A stretch of DNA of 64,000 nucleotides. Source: Cellulomonas shaoxiangyii. Its GTDB lineage: Bacteria; Actinomycetota; Actinomycetes; Actinomycetales; Cellulomonadaceae. The position numbers and the translations under genes are program-made. The notes under the pieces are model-generated. The model searched no databases. It had not been told where the DNA came from and saw nothing but the letters and a program-made list of their open reading frames with translations. The stretch is from positions 1,426,001 to 1,490,000 of the forward strand of contig NZ_CP039291.1 of NCBI RefSeq assembly GCF_004798685.1, written 5' to 3'. Shown one piece after another: positions 58,384 through 64,000 of the stretch; positions within the stretch are counted from its first letter, which is position 1; every line of letters begins with the position of its first letter.

Positions 58384-59888
58384 GCGAGGGCCTCCTGCGT
58401 CCTGGGGTCCGTGGTCCGCGGGTCCGGGGCGGGCAGGACGGCCCACGGCACGGTGCAGACGACCCGCGAGCCGTCCGTGCGCACCGCCTCCAGCCGGTCG
58501 CCCGTGTCGTCGAGGAACGTGGCGCCGGCCTCGACCGCGACGTGCAGCAGCCCGACGACGTTGCGCGGTCGGCGCTGCTCCGGGGCCAGCGCGTCCCACA
58601 CCTCCCCGAGGGTCGGGCGGCCCGACCCGGCCGCGGCCGTCGCGACGTCCACCGCGCGGCGGATCTCGTCGAGCGCCGGGCCGCCGAGCTCGCGCATGTC
58701 GGTGGGCGACAGCCCGCCGTCGTCCCACTCCACCTCGTCGAGGACCGGCGGCCGCTCCCGCAGGCCGGGGTCCGCGAGCTGCACCTGCGCGATGGACTGG
58801 ACGTCCGGCAGGCTCGCGCCCAGCTGGAGGTCGACCGACACGCGCCGTGCGCCCTGCCCGAACAGCGCGTGCGCGGCCGCCTGGGCGCGGGCCAGACGCG
58901 CGCGCAGGTCACGGTCGCCGTCCGAGCGGTGCTGCACGAAGCGCTCGAGGGACTGCGTGAGCCTGCGGTACGTGTCCTGCACGTCCTCCGCGGCGTCGAC
59001 GAGCATGCGGGGGAGCGTGCGCAGCGCGCGCCGCTGCTCCGGGGTGAGCTCGGCGGCGAAGTCCTGCGAGAGCAGGGCGTCGATGTCGCGCCGCAGCGCC
59101 GCCTGCGCGCGGTGGCTGCCCCACAGGCGCATGAGCCCGCGGAAGGCGCGTCCCTCGGCGCTCGCCTCGAGCAGGTCGTGGTCGTCGAAGAACGCCTGCA
59201 GCGTCCGCCCCCGGCCGGCCGGCTCGTCCTCCGCCTCGCCGACGAACCGTCGGTGCATCGTGTACACGCTGTCGGCGACCCGCTTGAAGTCCGCGGGCAG
59301 GTGCCGGGCGAGGTCCATGACGCCGTGCAGCTGCTCGTGCAGGCGCGCGGGGGGTGTGGGCGGCACGTCGCCCCCGAGGAGCGCGTCCCGCTGCGCCTGG
59401 AGCGCGGCGATCTGCTCGTCGATGCGGTCGACCCGCGCCTGCGGGTCGGGGTCCGCCTCGTCCGACAGACGCGCGACCGCGTCCAGGATCTGCTGCAGGC
59501 GGGACTCCGACACGGTCGAGCGCCGGTCGACGAGCCGGTCGGCGAACGCCAGCACGTCCAGCGCCGCCGCCGTGAGGGTGTACTGCTCGACGCCGTCGAC
59601 CAGCGCCCGGTTCACCCACTGCCGGGCGACCCAGTCGTTGCAGTAGTCGCGCGCCGTGCGGGTCGACTCCTGCAGCTCGGGGGAGCCCGCAGCGCGCAGC
59701 TCGCGCAGCTCGACGTCGACGACCTCGTGGAAGTGGGCGACCTCCACGGGGCCCGCCGCGAGGTGCTCGGCGAAGATGCTCAGCACCCACTCGACGCTGT
59801 GCGCGCGCAGCAGCGCCATCTCGGGCCGGGCCTTCGCCTGCTCGAACCGTGCGAGCCTGCCCGCGGCCCCGGGTGCGTGCTGCGTCAC
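58380..59888 (-). CDS. jetA: DUF3375 protein of the Wadjet/MksBEF complex (JetA, MksF kleisin)
   Basis: 502 residues from GTG 59888; no good RBS is visible and other starts within about 20 codons upstream are possible. DUF3375 features: LLRAHSVEWVLSIFAEHL near the N-terminus, WVARQWVNRALVDGVEQYTLTAAALDVLAFADRL (winged helix), a helical middle with long Arg/Asp-rich stretches, and a C-terminal winged-helix region. It is the kleisin-like subunit of the SMC complex. First gene of jetA-jetB-jetC, 128 bases downstream of tRNA-Asn. Confidence 0.92.
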   Translation of the reverse strand: MTQHAPGAAGRLARFEQAKARPEMALLRAHSVEWVLSIFAEHLAAGPVEVAHFHEVVDVELRELRAAGSPELQESTRTARDYCNDWVARQWVNRALVDGVEQYTLTAAALDVLAFADRLVDRRSTVSESRLQQILDAVARLSDEADPDPQARVDRIDEQIAALQAQRDALLGGDVPPTPPARLHEQLHGVMDLARHLPADFKRVADSVYTMHRRFVGEAEDEPAGRGRTLQAFFDDHDLLEASAEGRAFRGLMRLWGSHRAQAALRRDIDALLSQDFAAELTPEQRRALRTLPRMLVDAAEDVQDTYRRLTQSLERFVQHRSDGDRDLRARLARAQAAAHALFGQGARRVSVDLQLGASLPDVQSIAQVQLADPGLRERPPVLDEVEWDDGGLSPTDMRELGGPALDEIRRAVDVATAAAGSGRPTLGEVWDALAPEQRRPRNVVGLLHVAVEAGATFLDDTGDRLEAVRTDGSRVVCTVPWAVLPAPDPRTTDPRTQEALA

Positions 59889-60016
59889 GGTCGTCGCTGC
59901 CCGTCCCTCTCTCGCGTCGCGCGCCGGGTGGCGCGCGGACCCACCGGGCACGACGGTCGGCGCCGGACATGGCGAGGGCCTCTGCCTGGGGTGCAGGTCA
60001 GAGGCCCGGCGCTTGC

Positions 60017-60089
<73 letters not shown>

Positions 60090-60176
60090 CGTGCGGGAAG
60101 AGACTCTAGCAGGCGCGGGCGGCCGGTCCGACCACGTGCGGCGGCGAGCAGCGCGTGACGTGCGCCGCGTCGACCC

Positions 60177-60698
60177 TCACGAGCCGAGCCCGACCTCGTC
60201 GCGCACCCGTGCCTCGGCCGCGGCCACGGCCCGCGCGGTCGCGGGGTCGCGCAGGTCGACGCGCGCGTCGCCGATCGCCTGCGTGAACAGGTCGCCGTCC
60301 TCGTCACGCCGCAGCGCCACGCGGACGCGCCCGCCCGTCGGCACCGTCACGTGCTCGACGTGGACGACCGACTGCTGCACGCGCTCGCGGAACGTCTGGG
60401 CCACGTCGCGCGCCGCCGGGTCGTCCGCGAGCGGCAGGTCGGTCCGCGCCCCGCTCACCCAGTGCACCGTGAGGGTGCGCGCCTCGGCGTCGAGCGTGCC
60501 GCGGTCGACGTCCGACCACGGCGCCCGCGCGACGGGCGCGTCGGGGTCCGCGTCGACGAGGTGGAGCGCACGCCGCGAGACGACGGCCCAGCGGCCGCCG
60601 TCGAGCGGGGCAGCGGCCAGCACCGCATCGTCCGGGAGGAGGTCGAGGCGCCGGCGGACGGCGTCGGGCAGGCGTCGACGGCGGGAGAACAGGGCCAC
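60177..60698 (-). CDS. Uncharacterised actinobacterial protein
   Basis: 173 residues; GTG 60698. A start FSRRRRLPDAVRRRLDLLPDDAVLAAAPLDGGRWAVVSRRALHLVD and LPWSDVDRGTLDAEARTLTVHWV-like strands suggest a PH-like beta domain followed by a terminal helix (RDVAQTFRERVQQSVV). No catalytic motif or membrane segment is seen. Similar short proteins occur beside tRNA genes in Micrococcales; the function is unknown. The 3' end lies about 90 bases from tRNA-Asn. Confidence 0.7.
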   Translation of the reverse strand: MALFSRRRRLPDAVRRRLDLLPDDAVLAAAPLDGGRWAVVSRRALHLVDADPDAPVARAPWSDVDRGTLDAEARTLTVHWVSGARTDLPLADDPAARDVAQTFRERVQQSVVHVEHVTVPTGGRVRVALRRDEDGDLFTQAIGDARVDLRDPATARAVAAAEARVRDEVGLGS

Positions 60699-60798
60699 GC
60701 GCCCACCGTACCGACCGTGCGCCGCCGCGGCCCGGACGCCGCACGTGCGCCGAGGCGACCGCGACCGGCGGGGCGCCCCGCGGCGCGGGCGTTCAGGG

Positions 60799-60845
60799 TG
60801 GGCCAGGTGGGGCTTGAACCCACGACCGACGGATTATGAGTCTGT
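60799..60845 (-). pseudogene. 3' fragment of a CAT-anticodon tRNA; left attachment site of an integrated element
   Basis: Read on the minus strand this is the 3' half of a tRNA: anticodon loop CTCATAA, 3' anticodon stem, variable loop, T-arm GTGGG-TTCAAGC-CCCAC, acceptor strand CTGGCCC and discriminator A. The 5' half (D-arm and 5' acceptor) is absent and the anticodon stem already has one mismatch at its far end. An integrase gene begins 166 bases beyond. This is the expected left junction of a tRNA-3'-end integration, with the intact tRNA (Met or Ile2) regenerated at the other, unseen end. Confidence 0.85.
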
Positions 60846-60935
60846 CGATACGGTAGACTCGACCGTGATGGAATCCGCTAAAACCGCAGGTCAGAGCATT
60901 ATGGCGCGTCCGAGCGGACCCGTATGGTTGCGCAC

Positions 60936-60966
60936 GATAGGGCAACGGATAGGGCACAGTAGGGCC
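60936..60966 (+). repeat. Direct repeats before the integrase gene (possible arm-type sites)
   Basis: GATAGGGCA at 60936-60944 and 60948-60956, then the related AGTAGGGCC at 60958-60966; spacing about one helical turn. Located between the tRNA core and int, where arm-binding sites of tyrosine integrases usually lie. Confidence 0.55.
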
Positions 60967-61010
60967 GGGGCTCAAGGCGGGCCGCGGGAGCAGGGGAGAG
61001 GAGGCGCCCG

Positions 61011-62276
61011 ATGTCCTCACGCGTGAGGCGTGACAAGGGGTCCGGGTCGATCTACCAGCGGTCCTCGGACGGCCTGTGGGTCGGGTACGTGACGCTCCCT
61101 GACGGGCCGGACCGCAAGCGCCGGCGGAAGGTCATCACCGCCCGCGACCGCGCCACCGTCCAACGCAAGCTCCGGGACCTGCGCGCCGAGCTCGACCGCA
61201 CGGGCGACCTGCCCACCGCGAGCCCCACCCTCGAGGCGTGGCTGACCCAGTGGCTCGACCGCATCGCCGCGCCCAGGCTCAAGCCGCGCACCCTCGACAC
61301 CTACCGCGGCTACGTCGACCGCTACCTGGTGCCGACCATCGGGCGCATCCGGCTCGACAAGCTGACGGCGGCTCACGTGCGGAAGGTGCACGACGCCGTG
61401 ACGGGTCAGGGCCTCTCGTCCACCACGGCGCTCCAGGCGCACCGCATCCTCGCCAAGGCGCTCACGGACGCGGTGCGCGAGGGGCGGGTCTCCCGCAACG
61501 TCGCGACCTTGACGGACGCACCTCGCAAGGCCGTGTCGACCCGGGGCGCACTGACCGCCGAGCAGGCGCGCACGCTGCTCGTGTCTGTGGCGGCCGACGA
61601 CTACCAGGCTGCGGCGTGGTCCGTCGCGCTGCTCGGTGGGCTGCGGCAGGGGGAGCGGCTGGGCCTCACGTGGGACGCCGTGGACCTCGAGCGCGGCATG
61701 CTCACGATCTCGTGGCAGCTCCAGCGGCTCACCTGGTCCCACGGCTGCGGTGCCCGACGCAAGGACGAGACGTGGCCGTGCGGCAAGGTCCGCGGCGGCT
61801 CGTGCCCCAAGCGTGAGGTCCACATCCCCGCCGGCCAGGAGGCGGAGCAGGTCCACGGCGGGCTGTGGCTGACCCGGCCGAAGTCCCGCGCGGGGTGGCG
61901 TCAGGTGCCGATGGCGCCGCTGCTCGCCACGGTGCTGAGCACGTACATGGACGCTCACCCGGCAGGCATGGCGGGCCTGGTGTTCGCGGACCCCAAGACG
62001 GGTGTGCCGATGGACCCGAGCCGCGACACGGCCCTGTGGGACGCCGCGCTTCGTGCCGCTGGCCTGCCCGACGTCGCGCTGCACTCCGCCCGTCACACCA
62101 CCGCCACGCTGCTGTACGAGCTGGGCGTGCCAGAGCGGACCCGCGTCCTCATCATGGGCCACTCGTCCGCGACGACGACGGCGGGCTACACGCACGTGGC
62201 TGACCCGCTCATGCGGGACGCGATGGACCGGCTCGGGGCGCTGCTGTCCCCGGCGCTGCTCGAGGGCGCGTCATGA
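61011..62276 (+). CDS. int: Tyrosine recombinase/integrase of an integrative element
   Basis: 421 residues; ATG with GGGGAGAGGAGG upstream. N-terminal AP2-like arm-binding domain (about 10-60, GSIYQRSSDGLWVGYVTLPDG), SAM-like core-binding domain (72-170) and catalytic domain (180-410). Catalytic residues Arg212 (GGLRQGERLG), His358 and Arg361 (HSARHT), His384 (MGHSS) and Tyr393 (AGYTH) are present. A Cys-containing insert (HGCGARR...WPCGKVRGGSCP, about 244-266) is typical of actinobacterial phage/AICE integrases. It should catalyse site-specific integration at the tRNA 3' end. It overlaps the next gene by 4 bases. Confidence 0.96.
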   Translation: MSSRVRRDKGSGSIYQRSSDGLWVGYVTLPDGPDRKRRRKVITARDRATVQRKLRDLRAELDRTGDLPTASPTLEAWLTQWLDRIAAPRLKPRTLDTYRGYVDRYLVPTIGRIRLDKLTAAHVRKVHDAVTGQGLSSTTALQAHRILAKALTDAVREGRVSRNVATLTDAPRKAVSTRGALTAEQARTLLVSVAADDYQAAAWSVALLGGLRQGERLGLTWDAVDLERGMLTISWQLQRLTWSHGCGARRKDETWPCGKVRGGSCPKREVHIPAGQEAEQVHGGLWLTRPKSRAGWRQVPMAPLLATVLSTYMDAHPAGMAGLVFADPKTGVPMDPSRDTALWDAALRAAGLPDVALHSARHTTATLLYELGVPERTRVLIMGHSSATTTAGYTHVADPLMRDAMDRLGALLSPALLEGAS

Positions 62277-62863
62277 CCTCCCGCATCGACCCCGACACCC
62301 GCGCCGTCGTCGTCCTGACCGTCGCCCTCGTCGCCACCCTCGGCGCCGTCTCGTTCGCCGTCTCGTTCGCCGGCCTGGTCGCGGTCGCGGAGTGGGCCGA
62401 GTTGCCCCGGTGGCTGCGGTGGGCTGTCCCGGTGTTCGTGGACGGTGCGCTCCTGGCGTACACCCTGGCGATCCTGGTGCAGCGTGCCCGGGGTGAGTCC
62501 ACCCGGTTCTCGTGGGCCGCGCTCGGGACGTTCACCCTCGTCTCGGTCGGCGCGAACGCGGCGCACGTCCTCGGCACGGGCGACGTCGCGGACTGGCGCA
62601 CCCTCGTCGGCGCAGGGCTCGCAGCACTCGCGCCCCTCGGCGTCCTGGCCGCGACCCACACGGTGGCCGACCTGGCTATCGCGCGGCCCGGGGTGGTCCA
62701 GGTCCGGGACGAGCCGGGACAGGTGGTGGACCAGGTGGCCGAGGCGCGGCGGCTGCGGGAGGTCGAGGGCCTGTCGCATCGAGCCATCGCGGCGGCCCTC
62801 GGGGTGAGCAAGAGCACCGTGGCCCGGTGGGTGGGGCAGGGCGGGGCGGTCGAGGTGGCGTGA
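62273..62863 (+). CDS. DUF2637 membrane protein with C-terminal helix-turn-helix
   Basis: 196 residues; ATG overlaps the int stop. Four hydrophobic helices (about 15-38, 45-65, 78-95, 105-130) are followed by a cytoplasmic tail ending in a clear helix-turn-helix LSHRAIAAALGVSKSTVARWVG (170-191). DUF2637 proteins are hallmarks of actinomycete integrative conjugative elements and related mobile plasmids, where they resemble spread (Spd) proteins. The DNA-binding tail might link membrane and element DNA. Supports a conjugative (AICE-type) over a phage origin, but does not prove it. Confidence 0.88.
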   Translation: MTSRIDPDTRAVVVLTVALVATLGAVSFAVSFAGLVAVAEWAELPRWLRWAVPVFVDGALLAYTLAILVQRARGESTRFSWAALGTFTLVSVGANAAHVLGTGDVADWRTLVGAGLAALAPLGVLAATHTVADLAIARPGVVQVRDEPGQVVDQVAEARRLREVEGLSHRAIAAALGVSKSTVARWVGQGGAVEVA

Positions 62864-62875
62864 CCTCTGGTGCGG

Positions 62876-62905
62876 TGTAGCGCCAGCGAGTAGACTGGCG
62901 CTACA
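62876..62905 (+). promoter_or_regulatory. Inverted repeat over a promoter for the small-gene operon
   Basis: Perfect 11-bp arms TGTAGCGCCAG (62876-62886) and CTGGCGCTACA (62895-62905) with an 8-base spacer CGAGTAGA. TAGACT (62891-62896) inside it matches a -10, followed 28 bases later by the first small gene. A repressor such as the ribbon-helix-helix protein encoded downstream could bind here; it could alternatively terminate the int-DUF2637 transcript. Confidence 0.65.
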
Positions 62906-62924
62906 CCCAACGAGAGGCGAGACG

Positions 62925-63188
62925 ATGGACTGGACGCGCGAGGTCATGAACGTCTTGCAGAGCGGTTACGGCGACGCGACGCAGACCGTGCTCGACAGGC
63001 AGGTGGCCGGCGAGATCGTGAGGCATCTCCGGTCATCTGGATGGGCAGCCCCAGATGAGGTGCGGGCGCTGGTCGCGTGCGCGGGCGGAGAGGTCACGCT
63101 GGACCAGCGTGTCATGGCCGACCCGCCGGGCGAGTTGTTCGTCACGGATGACCTCGCGACAGGGAGCCGCAAGGTCTTCGTCCGGTGA
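62925..63188 (+). CDS. Small hypothetical protein of the element
   Basis: 87 residues; ATG with GAGAGGCGAGACG upstream. It starts MDWTREVMNVLQSGYGDATQTVLDRQVAGEIVRHLRSSGWAAPDEV and is mixed acidic/hydrophobic without membrane segment or catalytic motif. First gene of a five-gene overlapped train behind the palindromic promoter. It shares GTGA with the RHH gene. Not recognised. Confidence 0.7.
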   Translation: MDWTREVMNVLQSGYGDATQTVLDRQVAGEIVRHLRSSGWAAPDEVRALVACAGGEVTLDQRVMADPPGELFVTDDLATGSRKVFVR

Positions 63189-63337
63189 GCCCCAACCGCC
63201 CCGGCACCCCCACCACCACCTTCCGCCTCGACCCCGCCCTGCTGGCGGCGGCCAAGACCAAGGCCGCCGAGCGCGGCGAGACCCTGTCCGACGTGGTGCG
63301 GCGTGCGCTGCGGGAGTACGTGGAGGAGGAGCGATGA
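63185..63337 (+). CDS. Ribbon-helix-helix DNA-binding protein
   Basis: 50 residues, GTG start overlapping the previous stop. TTTFRLDPALLAAAKTKAAERGETLSDVVRRALREYVEE is a textbook MetJ/Arc ribbon-helix-helix: one strand, then two amphipathic helices. Such proteins act as dimeric repressors of small operons or antitoxins. The 11-bp palindrome 280 bases upstream is a candidate target. It was too short to stand out as an open frame but is fully overlapped by its neighbours in translational-coupling fashion. Confidence 0.8.
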   Translation: MSPNRPGTPTTTFRLDPALLAAAKTKAAERGETLSDVVRRALREYVEEER

Positions 63338-63792
63338 GCGACCTGGTGGAGTTCCTGCGGGCGCGGCTGGGGGAGGACGAGGCGGCGTTCACGCTCCCCG
63401 AGTGGCAGCCCGACGTCGGCGGCGACTGGACCCTCAGTGGAGACGGGTTCTTCGCGACCTACTGGCCCGACAACACGGTGTCGGCCAGCATCTATCGGGG
63501 CGACGACCAGGTGGCCACGTCAGGCATCGTTTCCCGGCGATCGCGTGCCGAGTGTCAGGCGTTTGCCGAGGGATGGATCCGTGAGCACACGCGCGTCCTC
63601 GCCGACATCGAGGCCAAGCGGCAGATCGTGCAGACCTATATCGCGACGCTCGCCCACGAGCAGCAGTTCCAGGGGCAAGGCACGGCTTCTGCGGTCGCCG
63701 ATGGTGCTCGGGCGGTCGCAGAGGGCGTCGTCCGTCTGCTCGCCCTCCCGTATGCCGACCACCCCGAGTATCGGCCGGAGTGGGCGCCGTGA
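63334..63792 (+). CDS. DUF6221 family protein
   Basis: 152 residues; ATG overlaps the RHH stop by 4 bases. The opening SDLVEFLRARLGEDEAAF and the later RRSRAECQAFAEGWIREHTRVLADIEAKRQIVQTY and LALPYADHPEYRPEW match DUF6221, found in actinomycete mobile elements and prophages. It is soluble, with no function known. Codons such as TAT and CGA appear more often than in the core genes, in line with recent transfer. Confidence 0.85.
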   Translation: MSDLVEFLRARLGEDEAAFTLPEWQPDVGGDWTLSGDGFFATYWPDNTVSASIYRGDDQVATSGIVSRRSRAECQAFAEGWIREHTRVLADIEAKRQIVQTYIATLAHEQQFQGQGTASAVADGARAVAEGVVRLLALPYADHPEYRPEWAP

Positions 63793-63962
63793 GCGATGCG
63801 CCCGATCACTACGCCGCCCTCGCAGCCGAGGACCGGGCCGTCGACCGCCGCATCTACGAGGCCAGCATGGAGAGCATGCGCCGCCTCGCCCGCAACGGTG
63901 ACCTGAGCATCACGCCCGACGAACTCCCCGAGGGCAGTGCGTTCCGGAAGGGGGAGCGGTGA
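63789..63962 (+). CDS. Small hypothetical protein of the element
   Basis: 57 residues from GTG 63789, which overlaps the DUF6221 stop; GTG 63780 is a less likely start. Polar, helical, SDAPDHYAALAAEDRAVDRRIYEASMESMRRLARN, then TPDELPEGSAFRKGER. No motif recognised. It is coupled to the following gene by another GTGA overlap. Confidence 0.6.
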   Translation: MSDAPDHYAALAAEDRAVDRRIYEASMESMRRLARNGDLSITPDELPEGSAFRKGER

Positions 63963-64000
63963 GCGCGTCCTACACCGTCGGCAGGAGCCCGCAGGCCGAC
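63959..64000 (+). CDS. Start of a further element gene (cut by window edge)
   Basis: Fourteen codons, GTG start overlapping the previous stop (GTGA), reading MSASYTVGRSPQAD. It continues past the right edge; nothing can be said of its function. Confidence 0.5.
   Translation, partial: MSASYTVGRSPQAD

Noticed and set aside
60177..60698. Regulatory partner of the jet operon
   Set aside because: Same strand but separated from jetA by tRNA-Asn; no link beyond proximity.
62925..63337. Toxin-antitoxin pair (87-residue protein with RHH antitoxin)
   Set aside because: Order and overlap would fit, but the 87-residue protein shows no ParE, RelE, MazF or Fic motif; kept as hypothetical.

Overview
The window is GC-rich chromosomal DNA from a free-living actinobacterium. 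The 16S gene (46345-47866), the HrcA/CIRCE heat-shock control, frequent GTG starts, many apparently leaderless promoters and the housekeeping gene order (hrcA-dnaJ-rsmE, phoH-ybeY-corC-era, leuA-recO-uppS, dgt-dnaG) fit a member of the Micrococcales close to Cellulomonas. The genus is an inference from gene content and rRNA character; no database comparison was possible.

Layout. 1-2.9 kb: two small DUF4870 membrane proteins, a proline/tyrosine-rich membrane protein and a DUF3097 protein. 3-6 kb: heat-shock operon hrcA-dnaJ-rsmE behind a CIRCE operator. 6.1-8.8 kb: ppdK. 9-12.7 kb: overlapping operon phoH-ybeY-corC-like-era (phosphate-starvation ATPase, rRNA maturation, transport, ribosome assembly GTPase). 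12.7-20.1 kb: a membrane-anchored alpha/beta hydrolase, then a signalling cluster of a PP2C phosphatase, two FHA proteins (one fused to an RDD membrane domain) and a beta-propeller protein. 20.1-24.4 kb: leuA behind a tri-leucine leader peptide, recO-uppS, a VOC protein and a DUF3072 protein. 24.5-28 kb: DedA-like protein and the znuABC zinc importer. 28-32 kb: glyS, dusB, ybdK-like ligase. 32-39 kb: maltose/maltodextrin locus (alpha-glucosidase, LacI repressor, divergent malEFG without an ATPase gene). 39-45.6 kb: dgt, YCII protein, dnaG, transglutaminase, small Cys protein, phosphodiesterase, YidD-like protein, with a GC-rich tandem repeat between genes. 45.6-51.7 kb: a complete rRNA operon (16S-23S-5S, no spacer tRNA) with an elaborate promoter region. 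51.9-54.3 kb: an RsbQ/RsbP-type energy-stress pair. 54.3-59.9 kb: a three-gene SMC-type complex (JetA/B/C = MksF/E/B) lacking the usual JetD/MksG nuclease gene. 60 kb: tRNA-Asn. From about 60.8 kb to the window edge: an integrative element inserted in a CAT-anticodon tRNA gene, leaving a 3' tRNA fragment, then a tyrosine integrase, a DUF2637 membrane/HTH protein and a train of small overlapping genes.

Most of the window is core chromosome. The part most worth following is 51.9-64 kb (stress switch, nuclease-less SMC complex next to a tRNA, new integrative element), with the triplicated palindrome/-10 modules in front of the rRNA operon as the most unusual regulatory structure and a leucine attenuation leader as the clearest cis-regulatory one.
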